64,000 nucleotides of DNA, taken from contig CAZXHT010000018.1 of assembly GCA_964640665.1 (NCBI GenBank), forward strand, positions 1-64,000, given 5' to 3'. Below the pieces are notes generated by a model. That model was not told the origin of the DNA and did not search any database. It saw only the letters and a program-made list of their open reading frames with translations. A program made the translations under genes and the position numbers. Numbering within the stretch: the first letter of the stretch is position 1; each line of letters opens with the position of its first letter. The stretch is from DATKYQ01 sp964640665 (GTDB lineage Bacteria > Myxococcota > B64-G9). Shown here in pieces: positions 34,124-42,003 of the stretch.

Positions 34124-34732
34124 CTACAGAATCTTTTCTACTGCGCGAAGCAGGTCGAGGCGGTGGACGAGATCCGTCACGTAATCGATGTGATCAGAGT
34201 CGATCTGTATCAACGGAGACAATTTGTAGTTCGATATCCACTCGGAATATAGCTTATCCAGCCGCCTCAGGTAGCGAGTGGGGATGTTCTGTTCCATGCC
34301 CCGGCCTCGATCGCGGATGCGCTTGCGCATGGTCCTCACCGAACAGCGCAGGAAGATCATGATGTCGGGGGGGGTGAGATCCCTGCGAATGGTCTCGTAG
34401 AGTTCGCGGTAGGTCGCGTAGTCACGTTTGTTGATGTAACGCGATCTGTGCAGGTTCTTCGCGAATATCTCGGCATCCTCGTAGATCGTCCGATCCTGGA
34501 TGACAGTGCCCGGGTACTTCTCCAGTTCCCTGTGTAGGCGAAACTTGTGCGTCAGGAAATAGATCTGCGAATGAAAGGCCCAGCCGCGCATGTCGCCGTA
34601 GAAATCCTTGAGGTAAGGATTCGTATCGTTGGGCTCAAAAAAAGGCTTCAGTTCGTAACGCCGGCAAAGAAAATCCACAAGCGATGTCTTGCCCGCCCCG
34701 ATATTTCCGGCAACGGCAATGTATTTTTTCAT
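34124..34732 (-). CDS. Deoxynucleoside kinase (dGK/dAK family)
   Basis: The 202-residue enzyme phosphorylates deoxynucleosides in the salvage pathway. The P-loop GNIGAGKT spans residues 9-16; the substrate-binding acidic stretch FFEPNDTNPYLKDFY follows, and QDRTIYEDAEIFA contains the DRS-like motif. The lid region has RIRDRGRGMEQNIP with several Arg. Residues match the deoxyadenosine/deoxyguanosine kinase branch more than thymidine kinase 2, but specificity is uncertain. GAGGA precedes the ATG. The leader is AT-rich (34733-34760) with TATAAT-like runs. Confidence 0.9.
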   Translation of the reverse strand: MKKYIAVAGNIGAGKTSLVDFLCRRYELKPFFEPNDTNPYLKDFYGDMRGWAFHSQIYFLTHKFRLHRELEKYPGTVIQDRTIYEDAEIFAKNLHRSRYINKRDYATYRELYETIRRDLTPPDIMIFLRCSVRTMRKRIRDRGRGMEQNIPTRYLRRLDKLYSEWISNYKLSPLIQIDSDHIDYVTDLVHRLDLLRAVEKIL

Positions 34733-34778
34733 CGATCCTCGATATTATATATTAATACGGTAAGATATCAGTAACTCT

Positions 34779-36053
34779 TCAAGCATTGCTTTCTGCATTA
34801 TTCCGATTGTCGCTGTCGCTTTCGCCCGATTCATCATGTCCCCAAGAAACGGCGCGACGATGAAGCACCTTGAATGCCGCCAGGCCGACGGACGCCAGCG
34901 GCACGGCGAAAAGGGCTCCCACTATTCCATAGAAATGTTCGCCGGCCACCAGCACGAAGATGACCAGTGCCGGGTGAATCTTGGCGGAATCTCCGATGAT
35001 CTTGGGATTAAGGAAGTTGGCTTCCAGCAGGTGAATTCCGATGATCCAGCCAAGCGCTCCCAGGCCGGTGTAAAAACCGGATGTCAGGGCCAGGGCAACA
35101 ATTGGAACCGAGGACAGGATCGAACCGAATATCGGTATCAGGCTCAAGACCGCTGCCAGCGAGGACAGCAGAACCGGGAACTTCACGCCCAGGATCAGCA
35201 GGCCGATGAAGGTCAGCAATCCATTTATAAGACAGATTATCACCTGCCCGCGCACCACTCCCGCAAGCCCATGGTCTATCTCGACGATGACTTCCTGGTA
35301 TCCCCGGTGCAGGTTCCGGGGCAAAAGAGACCTGAAGAAATCTACAACACGCTCTGGATCCACCAAAAAGAATGCCGCAACCATCAAGATCAGAAACGTC
35401 ATCAAGATGGACCTGAAGAGTTTAACGGTGAAGGCAGGGCCCAACTTCAGAAAAGCGAAAAACGTGTTCCTGGCGCCTTCGGCGATGTCGGCAACTGTTT
35501 TTCTGATCACCTCGTCGAGATTGAGCACGAAACCGGGTTGTCGACCCTCCTCGGCATGCGTGGCCGGAGTGGTTATCCGAACCGGTAGGCCGTTTTCCTC
35601 AACCCAGCGCTTGATGTCCTGGCTGTATTCCTCGATCTTTTCCGGTGTCAGCGATAAAAACAGTTTCTCGCCATCACGTGCCAGTTTACCGAATTCGGCA
35701 CTGATACGCGGCACCGCCAGCATACAGTAGCCCCAGACGATAAACCCGAGCACCAGGTAGATTGAGAGCACCGCCGACCAGCGCGGCATGCGAACTTCCC
35801 TGCCTTTGACCCGCAGTTTGCCCATGCGTCTTACAAGCGGTGCAAGCAGGTATGCGATCAGCAAGGCGCCAACGAAAGGAGCGGCCACATCGCGCAGCAG
35901 GAAAAAAAAGACGACCAGGACCACCCACAGCAAGGGGAATGCAAATCTCCTCAGCCCTTTCCAGGGCGTCTTGCTGATCTCCGTGGGCATCGGCTGAAGA
36001 GTTTGCAACCTGCCGGACGGATTAGCAAGAAAAAGGAATGGGGGACGTTGCAT
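34779..36053 (-). CDS. AI-2E family transporter (PerM/YdiK-type)
   Basis: A 424-residue inner-membrane protein with eight or so helices. The family pattern is seen in VAAPFVGALLIAYLLAPLVRRM near the N-terminus, the amphipathic periplasmic region, and the C-terminal SLIPIFGSILSSVPIVALAL, LEANFLNPKIIGDSAKIHPALVIF and GIVGALFAVPLASV blocks. Members transport autoinducer-2, Na+/H+ or other substrates, so the substrate here is not assigned. The start is uncertain: ATG 36053 has GGGG beside it, while ATG 35990 (MPTEISK) has no clear ribosome-binding site. It is divergent from the lipoprotein gene at 36104. Confidence 0.88.
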   Translation of the reverse strand: MQRPPFLFLANPSGRLQTLQPMPTEISKTPWKGLRRFAFPLLWVVLVVFFFLLRDVAAPFVGALLIAYLLAPLVRRMGKLRVKGREVRMPRWSAVLSIYLVLGFIVWGYCMLAVPRISAEFGKLARDGEKLFLSLTPEKIEEYSQDIKRWVEENGLPVRITTPATHAEEGRQPGFVLNLDEVIRKTVADIAEGARNTFFAFLKLGPAFTVKLFRSILMTFLILMVAAFFLVDPERVVDFFRSLLPRNLHRGYQEVIVEIDHGLAGVVRGQVIICLINGLLTFIGLLILGVKFPVLLSSLAAVLSLIPIFGSILSSVPIVALALTSGFYTGLGALGWIIGIHLLEANFLNPKIIGDSAKIHPALVIFVLVAGEHFYGIVGALFAVPLASVGLAAFKVLHRRAVSWGHDESGESDSDNRNNAESNA

Positions 36054-36065
36054 CCCCTAAACAAG

Positions 36066-36095
36066 TTGCAAAACGAGGGCGCCTGTTATTAGATT
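36066..36095 (+). promoter_or_regulatory. Candidate promoter in front of a possibly leaderless lipoprotein gene
   Basis: TTGCAA (36066-36071), 18 nt, then TAGATT (36090-36095). The -10 box ends 9 nt before the ATG at 36104, which has no Shine-Dalgarno sequence. The overlapping TATAGT (36095-36100) is an alternative -10. Confidence 0.4.
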
Positions 36096-36103
36096 ATAGT
36101 ATC

Positions 36104-36664
36104 ATGCGCGACTGGGCGTTTATATCGACGATCTTGCTCAGCGCCTCCATTGTCGGATGCGGAGGGGGAGGATCTGTGCCTGGGCAACCATGTAGCACGG
36201 CCCTCGATTGCGCTTCTGTGGCCGATGGCGCATGCATCTCAGGAAGCTGCCTGGTTTTTTCGGAAGCCCAGGGGTTTGGAAGCGCCGTTGTTGACCTGAG
36301 CTTCGCACGCGAGATTCCAAAGGTGCCATCCAGCGGGCAGGTCCTGTTCATCGACTCCAGGCGTGCCACCGGCGTCCCTGTCGATTGTGACGACATCCTG
36401 AATGGTTTAGTCGCTCTCGACGACCAGGCGCTCAATCCGCTCATGGCGGAGCCGAAGTACCTGGTTTTCAACTGCTGCGGCACTTTTTTCCCCAACAACC
36501 TGATCCAGTTCATCAGGCCGTCGGAAAGCGCGCTGGCGGTAGCGCTGGGTTACGAGCGCCTGGGTGCACAGGGAGACCTGACGACGATGGGATGTAGCGA
36601 GGGAATCCGGATAGTAAAGGATCAAGCACTTGGGGATCTCGTCATCTCGCTCAAGACGCTTTGA
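36104..36664 (+). CDS. Lipoprotein of unknown function
   Basis: The 186-residue product starts with MRDWAFISTILLSASIVGC, a good lipobox (Cys19), followed by a Gly-rich GGGG spacer and a small Cys-bearing element (CSTALDCASVADGACISGSC) like those in Cys-rich surface lipoproteins. The rest is a compact alpha/beta domain without a recognised motif (VLFIDSRRATGVPVDCDDIL, KYLVFNCCGTFFPNN). The frame extends upstream of ATG 36104 but without a signal sequence. No ribosome-binding site is seen. It is transcribed divergently from the AI-2E family gene. Confidence 0.72.
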   Translation: MRDWAFISTILLSASIVGCGGGGSVPGQPCSTALDCASVADGACISGSCLVFSEAQGFGSAVVDLSFAREIPKVPSSGQVLFIDSRRATGVPVDCDDILNGLVALDDQALNPLMAEPKYLVFNCCGTFFPNNLIQFIRPSESALAVALGYERLGAQGDLTTMGCSEGIRIVKDQALGDLVISLKTL

Positions 36665-36721
36665 GTGACATGGTCGTGCCGGCCGATTCGTGGTATTATT
36701 GCTCCGTTGGGAGATGGTGTC

Positions 36722-37576
36722 ATGCCGAGCCGTAAATCGTTTTTTTTGTCCATGACCATGGCGCTCGTATTGAGTTCGATCGGCGCCCATGCCAGTGATC
36801 CTCTCGACGACCTGGATGGAACCGAAGGCTGGGACCAGGTCGTCCAACCACGGCAAAAACAAAAACGGCAAGCCGACCTCGAGCGCAGCACCTTCAAGCG
36901 GGAGGTGGAAAACTGGGAGGCAATCAGGCAGGCATGGCAGGAAGAGCGCGAGCAGTACATTGCCGAAAAATCCAGCCAGCAGAGAATGCTTCGCCAACTC
37001 AGGATAGATCGCCGGCCGCCACCGGAGGCCGATATCACCGAGAACTCCGACGATCGTGGAGACTGGGGAGATCAACCCGGTGAATCGCTTTTCCAGCCGA
37101 CGGGCAGCATCGATCGAGCGATTGACGACGAACTGGGAGAAAGCGGGGCCGTGCCCGCAGGATCCGCCGTGCCGGAGGCGCCGCCGTCGACAACGAGCAC
37201 TGTCCGGGGCTCCAGCGCGGCACCCGATCCTTACGCGCTCAGGCGCGAACGCGACCGGGAAGAGGATCGCAAGCGCAAGGCAGAACAAGAGGCGGCCATG
37301 AAGCTCGAAAAAGAAAGGGAACAGCAGAGACAGGCGGAACTTGCGAGGAAGAAGAAAGAAGAAGATGAGCGTTTGCGCAAAGAGCAGGAAGCGCAGGCAG
37401 GTGCCGCCGCCGCCGCGGCACTCATGAAACAGCAGGAAGAGCAGATGCGCAAGGAGCAAGAGGCCCTGCGCAGGAAAGCCAAGCTGAATGTCGATACCGA
37501 AGGACAGGTCGTAGATCCCGAACTGCAGCGAGAGATGCAGGACGGACCGGACAGCGAAGAAAATTCCGGTAACTGA
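36722..37576 (+). CDS. Secreted coiled-coil protein of unknown function
   Basis: The 284-residue product has a signal peptide (SFFLSMTMALVLSSIGAHA, cut before SDPL) and is mostly charged. A first helical region (about 50-100) is followed by an acidic, Pro-containing linker and a long coiled coil rich in Glu, Lys, Arg, Gln and Ala (ALRRERDREEDRKRKAEQEA and beyond to about 265). No family is recognised; periplasmic TolA-like scaffolds look similar in composition. GGGAGATGG lies before ATG 36722, so the frame upstream is rejected. A terminator follows immediately. Confidence 0.68.
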   Translation: MPSRKSFFLSMTMALVLSSIGAHASDPLDDLDGTEGWDQVVQPRQKQKRQADLERSTFKREVENWEAIRQAWQEEREQYIAEKSSQQRMLRQLRIDRRPPPEADITENSDDRGDWGDQPGESLFQPTGSIDRAIDDELGESGAVPAGSAVPEAPPSTTSTVRGSSAAPDPYALRRERDREEDRKRKAEQEAAMKLEKEREQQRQAELARKKKEEDERLRKEQEAQAGAAAAAALMKQQEEQMRKEQEALRRKAKLNVDTEGQVVDPELQREMQDGPDSEENSGN

Positions 37577-37581
37577 CAAAG

Positions 37582-37610
37582 AAAGGGCACGGCCAAGGCC
37601 GTGCCCTTTT
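37582..37610. terminator. Bidirectional intrinsic terminator
   Basis: Arms AAAGGGCACGG (37582-37592) and CCGTGCCCTTT (37599-37609) around a 6-nt loop; TTTT on the plus side and AAAG on the minus side. It lies between the convergent coiled-coil gene and the thioredoxin-fold lipoprotein gene. Confidence 0.9.
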
Positions 37611-37629
37611 GCCAATAAGTACTGATAGC

Positions 37630-39255
37630 TTACTTGCAGGCGCCCGGTTTGACCTTTTTACTTGGGCCGGTAAGCTTGTTCGCGCAGCCCTTCAATCCCT
37701 TGTTGTAACGGCAGAAGTTGTTCTTGATGCTCTCGGGGTCCAACCCGGAGAACTTGTACAGGTTGTTGGCGTACCAGGTGGGGCTGCCGCTCACCTTGAG
37801 ACCATCGGCGATCTTGATGTTCTTGCGCAGGAGATTCTTGCCCTCTTCGCCGCCGGCGCACTTCTCGATCTTCTTGGTATCTATCCCGGTCTTGCCGCCC
37901 GTGCATGACTGCCAATCGGTTGAGCGGATGTTCTTGTCGCGGCAGTAGATGTATTCCATGAACTTGTAGTTTTTCTTGTAGTACTTGGCGGCGCACAGCT
38001 CGCGGATATTCTCATCGACCTCGGCCTGGCCATGCAACGAGCGAAAACCCTTGCCCTGCTCGCTGGCAATGTAGTTTACGCGGAAATCAATATCGTTTTT
38101 AAAGTTATCCAGGACCTCTTTCATGGCATCCAGCGCCCGGGTACCGTAGGGGCACTGGGCCATTACGAAAACTTCCAGCTTCTTGGCGGCCTCCTTGCGG
38201 CAGGCCTTGGCGAACTTGCAATCGGGATCGTCGCAGTCGACCTTACCGTTGCCGGTGTCGTCCTTCTTGTTGTTGCAGACCTCCTTGTTGGGATCGAAAC
38301 GTCCCCAGCGATCGTGGATCAGGAAGTCGCCGCCGGGCTTCAGAGAACGCTGCATACGGGCATAGTTTTCGGCCTTCTGCACGTCCTTGCCGAAGAACAT
38401 CACCGGCAACCTCTTCAGGTCGTTATCCTTGTACAACTTCTTGCCTTCGTCGGTCCCCCAGTCAACGACCTTGACCTCCGCACCGGGGAAGAGCGATTTC
38501 AACTGCTGCTCGATCATACTCGTGCGGCATTCCTTGCAGCGCTCATCCGAGAGGATGGTGATCGGGAACTTCACCGGCGGAGGAATCGAGGAGCACAGCT
38601 TGGGTTTGTCGCTGGGAAATGCATTGCAGATGGCCCGGGTGAAGGCCTTTTCCGTGCGCCCGCCGCGATAGAGCTTGCCGCCGATGTACATCGTCGGGCT
38701 GCCGCTGGCGCGCCGCGCGCGCGACTTGTTGAACGACGCTGTCAGCAGATCCTTGCCTTCCTGGCCATCGACACAGGCGCGAACCTTGTCGACCGGAACG
38801 CCGGCGCTCTCTGCGCACTTTTCCCATCCCTCGGGAATCTGCCGGGCATTTTTATTCATACACAACAGCATGTCTAAATAGTTGACGGGTGCATACTTAC
38901 AAGCGCATATCTGCACCATATCACCCTTGACCTCGGGTTCCTTGTGCAGCGAGGTCAACTTGCCGTTGCTGACGTTTCCGATGAAATCCAGCGAGAAGTC
39001 GATATCTCCGCCCATTTTCTTCAAGACGGGGGCTATGGCGTCCTCGACCCGCGTGCCGAACGCGCACTTCGACATGATATAGAACTCAACCTTCGCCTTC
39101 TGGGAGACTGTCTGCTTCTGGGCCGTGGTCGTTCCCGCTGCGCCCGTTTCGCCTTCTTTTTTTTCTCCCACCTTGCAGCTGAATGCGCCCAGACCCACGG
39201 CTGCCGCCAAGGCGCAAACCGACGTTAGACGAACCAATTTGCTTGTCGAAATCAT
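37630..39255 (-). CDS. Three-module thioredoxin-fold lipoprotein (DsbA-like/CKEC/DsbA-like)
   Basis: The 541-residue protein has a lipoprotein signal with GAFSC (Cys27). Module 1 (about 55-215) and module 3 (about 358-520) are DsbA-like repeats: EFYIMSKCAFGTR and VFVMAQCPYGTR, followed by helical Cys-rich inserts and SGSPTMYIGG or SGSPTWYANN with the cis-Pro. In both, the expected CxxC is CxxG (CAFG at 64, CPYG at 368). Module 2 (about 228-325) is a thioredoxin-like domain with CKEC at 240-243. A Ca-binding-like CNNKKDDTGNGKVDCDDPDC element lies between modules 2 and 3. It may relay thiols in the envelope. ATG 39255 has GGAG upstream; the longer frame is rejected. Confidence 0.8.
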   Translation of the reverse strand: MISTSKLVRLTSVCALAAAVGLGAFSCKVGEKKEGETGAAGTTTAQKQTVSQKAKVEFYIMSKCAFGTRVEDAIAPVLKKMGGDIDFSLDFIGNVSNGKLTSLHKEPEVKGDMVQICACKYAPVNYLDMLLCMNKNARQIPEGWEKCAESAGVPVDKVRACVDGQEGKDLLTASFNKSRARRASGSPTMYIGGKLYRGGRTEKAFTRAICNAFPSDKPKLCSSIPPPVKFPITILSDERCKECRTSMIEQQLKSLFPGAEVKVVDWGTDEGKKLYKDNDLKRLPVMFFGKDVQKAENYARMQRSLKPGGDFLIHDRWGRFDPNKEVCNNKKDDTGNGKVDCDDPDCKFAKACRKEAAKKLEVFVMAQCPYGTRALDAMKEVLDNFKNDIDFRVNYIASEQGKGFRSLHGQAEVDENIRELCAAKYYKKNYKFMEYIYCRDKNIRSTDWQSCTGGKTGIDTKKIEKCAGGEEGKNLLRKNIKIADGLKVSGSPTWYANNLYKFSGLDPESIKNNFCRYNKGLKGCANKLTGPSKKVKPGACK

Positions 39256-39322
39256 TTCATGGCTCCTTTTCCTGTCCTGTGAAAATTCGGATATCATTCA
39301 TTGTCCAAGACAACGTACTTAT

Positions 39323-39388
39323 ACACTGATTAGGCCAGCATAACGTGGCACTAACGAATCAAAAAACGATTCGTAAATGCCACTAACA
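39323..39388 (+). repeat. 66-bp dispersed repeat, copy 1
   Basis: This 66-bp stretch is identical, base for base, to 50760-50825. It contains a 39-nt interrupted palindrome (39345-39383): GTGGCA, CTA, ACGAATC, a 7-nt AAAAAAC loop, GATTCGT, AAA, TGCCAC. CACTAAC occurs at both edges of the palindrome. It lies in the 381-nt gap between two divergent genes. No transposase or other mobility gene is seen. Confidence 0.92.
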
Positions 39389-39601
39389 CGTGAAGATTTC
39401 TTGTGCAAGAAAAATATCGTGCAATGCCGGGATCTCCCACCCCTGCAAGTTGCCGGTCCCCGCCGACAAAGGGTAACGGAGTTTTCCGGGGCCGTGAGTA
39501 AATTTATCGTTCATCAATCAGGTGCAGATGAAATTCCATAGCCCACCGGCCAAACAGAGTATTTCGAAAACTGGTGGGAGGTGGGGGCAATGGCACCCGG
39601 G
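39389..39601. other. Gene-free stretch between the 66-bp repeat and the next promoter
   Basis: No ORF with a plausible start is seen in these 213 bases. The stretch contains a dyad TTTCTTG-TG-CAAGAAA (about 39399-39414). No riboswitch pattern could be recognised with confidence. Confidence 0.5.
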
Positions 39602-39630
39602 TTGACAGGTCGGCCATGCGAAGTTATACT
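39602..39630 (+). promoter_or_regulatory. Near-consensus sigma-70 promoter of the radical SAM gene
   Basis: TTGACA (39602-39607), exactly 17 nt, then TATACT (39625-39630). The -10 box ends 7 nt before ATG 39637, so transcription should start on or next to that ATG. The upstream in-frame ATG at 39616 lies inside the promoter and is therefore excluded. Confidence 0.75.
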
Positions 39631-39636
39631 ATACAT

Positions 39637-40614
39637 ATGTACAGTATTCCGTATTCAGACTCGTCTCACTTGAAGGTTGAATCGATCGAGTCAGACAAGG
39701 CCTTAGAACGTTCCAGGCGAGTTTGCATGCAGGACATGGCGATTATCAACCCCACCGAGGGTTGCATCCTCCAGTGTCTTTTCTGCGGCAGCAACAGGCG
39801 CGATCTTCCCGCGGGTACGGTTCGCCTTAAAAGCAACCTGCCTGCTCTCCTCGAAAGGGAGCTTCTCATAAGACGCCGCAAGGGGAACTTGCCTAAAGCG
39901 ATTTTCTTCAACACGACTTCGGATTCATTTCAGCCGATCGATAGCCTCTACCAGCTTACCTTCGAGTGTATGCGAATTGCTCTCGAAAATGACTTGGACT
40001 TGCACTTTTTTACGCGCGGCCTGGTGCCCGAGGAGTTCGGCGATCTTTTTCGCGAGCACCGCGGCCGGATCCACGCCCAGGTTTCCGTGTTCACCATGGA
40101 CGACAAACTCGCAAGTCTCTACGAGCCCGGCGCCGCGGCCCCCCGGGAGAGGCTCGAATCGATGCGCAGGCTCTCATCCTGGGATGTCGATGTGCGTGGC
40201 AGGTTCAATCCGCTCATTCCTTTCCTCTCGGACACGGTTGCCCACATCGAGGAGTTGCTGCGTTACCTGAGATCTGTCGGAGTATCGCACACTTCAGCAA
40301 GCTACGTCGTATTGCGACCACACCTGCTGGATATTCTCGAAAGTACCTTGCCAAGCGCCCACTTTCACCTGATCAAGGGCAGCTTCAAGGGCCAGGCCTG
40401 GAGGAAGATCGGCGTGAATCAAATGACGAAACTTCTGCCGGAGCGCACCCGCCGCAAGGGGTACGAGCGCCTGGTCAACATCGGCAAACGTCTTCAAATG
40501 GAGATCGACATTTGCGCTTGCGGTGATCAACCGCTCGGATCTTCCTGTCTGGCACCTTCGTCTCGTCAGCTTCGCGACCAGCCGGCCGCGGGACAAATGA
40601 ATCTTTTTTCTTGA
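39637..40614 (+). CDS. Radical SAM protein (SPL-like), probably leaderless
   Basis: The 325-residue protein carries the radical SAM CX3CX2C cluster motif as C43, C47 and C50 (PTEGCILQCLFC), which binds a [4Fe-4S] cluster and S-adenosylmethionine. Further blocks are IFFNTTSDSFQPI and LHFFTRGLVPEEF, then a strand FNPLIPFLSDTVAHIEELLR. The overall pattern suggests the branch near SplB-like and uncharacterised radical SAM enzymes. Two more Cys (CACG near the end) could hold a second cluster. No SPASM motif is clear. The substrate is unknown. ATG 39637 is the likely start because the promoter overlaps earlier codons. Confidence 0.8.
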   Translation: MYSIPYSDSSHLKVESIESDKALERSRRVCMQDMAIINPTEGCILQCLFCGSNRRDLPAGTVRLKSNLPALLERELLIRRRKGNLPKAIFFNTTSDSFQPIDSLYQLTFECMRIALENDLDLHFFTRGLVPEEFGDLFREHRGRIHAQVSVFTMDDKLASLYEPGAAAPRERLESMRRLSSWDVDVRGRFNPLIPFLSDTVAHIEELLRYLRSVGVSHTSASYVVLRPHLLDILESTLPSAHFHLIKGSFKGQAWRKIGVNQMTKLLPERTRRKGYERLVNIGKRLQMEIDICACGDQPLGSSCLAPSSRQLRDQPAAGQMNLFS

Positions 40615-40702
40615 GCCGCAGGGTCTGAATTTTCATTGTTGACCTTGATCCGTGCCTCTGTTAACTTCTTGGGGCTTTTTTATACAAGAACTCGAGGGAA
40701 CC

Positions 40703-41968
40703 GTGAATATCAGTATCTATGGTCAGACCGACGTCGGTAAGAAGCGCGATCACAACGAAGACGCATTTCTCGTCGATCGGGACCTCGGCCTGTTTCTGGT
40801 CGCCGATGGAATGGGAGGACATGCGGCTGGTGAGGTCGCCTCGGCCACCGCGGTGGATGTCATTGGAAAAGAGGTGCGGGCCGCCCAGGAATTGCTAAAA
40901 AGTTACAGGTATGACGTTCCGCACGAAGTCTGCGAAAAGATCCTGAAGATGGTGGAGTTGGCGGCTCAAAAAGCCTGTGCGGCAATCTACGACATGGGTC
41001 AGCAAGACAAACGGCGTCACGGGATGGGGACCACCCTGTCCATGATGCTGGTTGCAGAATCCGGCGCCTTCATAGCTCATGTCGGAGATTCGCGCATCTA
41101 TCTCATCCGTGAGGGGCAGTTGCACCAGTTGACGGTGGATCACTCCCTGGTAAACGAACAGTTGCGGCGGGGCACGATTTCCAAAGAAGAAGCCCGCAAG
41201 GCGAAGTACAAGAACGTCATCACACGGGCACTGGGAATTCAGTCAAGAGTCAGGGTTGACACGCTGCACCTCGACGTCTTGCCGGGGGATCAGTTCATCA
41301 TCTGCTCCGACGGGCTCCACGGGTATCTTAGACCGGGAGACGTGGAAAAAGTGATCGAGGAGGGCGACGAGAACCAGGTGCCGCAGCGTTTCATCGACCT
41401 GGCCAACGAACGCGGCGGCAAAGACAATATCTCCGTGGTCTACTTGCACGTCGCCGAGGACGAGGTGGAAGCGGCTGAAGAGTTGCGCCAGCGCGTTGAT
41501 TTCATGCGCAAGGCGCCGTTGTTCAGGTACCTCAGCTACCGCGAACTGGTCAACCTGATGAACCTGTCCTACGTCAAGACCGCCCGCGAGGGAGAGACGA
41601 TCATCGAGGAAAACATTACCGGCGACGAGATGTTCCTCCTGGTTCAGGGGCAGGTGAGGGTTTCCAAGGGAGACCAGGAAATCACGTTGCTCTCGCAGGG
41701 CAGCAACTTCGGCGAGATGGCGTTGATCGACAACGCTCCTCGCTCGGCGACAATCACCTCGCTCGGGCCCAGCCGCCTGCTGGTTATCGGGCGCAAGCAA
41801 TTCTACGAGTATATCCGTAAGGATCCACCCTCGGGCATCAAGCTGTTATGGAGCTTCCTCCAGATCCTCACATCGAGACTGCGCAGCACCGATGAAAAAC
41901 TGCTCAAGGCGCGTGAAGAACTCTGCATCCAGGAAGTGGAACCCGACTGGATTCTCTCGGAAGATTGA
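40703..41968 (+). CDS. PP2C-type Ser/Thr phosphatase fused to a cyclic-nucleotide-binding domain
   Basis: Residues 1-245 form a PP2C phosphatase: RDHNEDAF, VADGMGGHAAGE, HGMGTTLSMMLV, AHVGDSRIYLI, CSDGLHGYL and KDNISVVYL carry the metal-binding Asp residues. Residues about 285-410 form a cyclic-nucleotide-binding domain. Its phosphate cassette is intact (FGEMALIDNAPRSATI, with the Arg that contacts the cyclic phosphate). Thus cAMP or cGMP may control dephosphorylation of Ser/Thr kinase targets. GTG 40703 follows GAGGGAACC; the frame upstream (from 40652) lacks a signal. The gene stands 88 nt after the radical SAM gene. Confidence 0.9.
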   Translation: MNISIYGQTDVGKKRDHNEDAFLVDRDLGLFLVADGMGGHAAGEVASATAVDVIGKEVRAAQELLKSYRYDVPHEVCEKILKMVELAAQKACAAIYDMGQQDKRRHGMGTTLSMMLVAESGAFIAHVGDSRIYLIREGQLHQLTVDHSLVNEQLRRGTISKEEARKAKYKNVITRALGIQSRVRVDTLHLDVLPGDQFIICSDGLHGYLRPGDVEKVIEEGDENQVPQRFIDLANERGGKDNISVVYLHVAEDEVEAAEELRQRVDFMRKAPLFRYLSYRELVNLMNLSYVKTAREGETIIEENITGDEMFLLVQGQVRVSKGDQEITLLSQGSNFGEMALIDNAPRSATITSLGPSRLLVIGRKQFYEYIRKDPPSGIKLLWSFLQILTSRLRSTDEKLLKAREELCIQEVEPDWILSED

Positions 41969-42003
41969 AGGCAACTAAATATCTCAAGCTGCCTGATAGG
42001 GCA

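Noticed and set aside
39323..39388. Integron attC or REP element as identity of the 66-bp repeat
   Set aside because: No RYYYAAC/GTTRRRY core pair and no GTAG/GGAG foot; no integrase or RAYT gene in the window.
39420..39500. Possible riboswitch (c-di-GMP type) upstream of the radical SAM gene
   Set aside because: The conserved GEMM blocks do not line up and the promoter found at 39602 lies downstream of it, so it would not be in the transcript.
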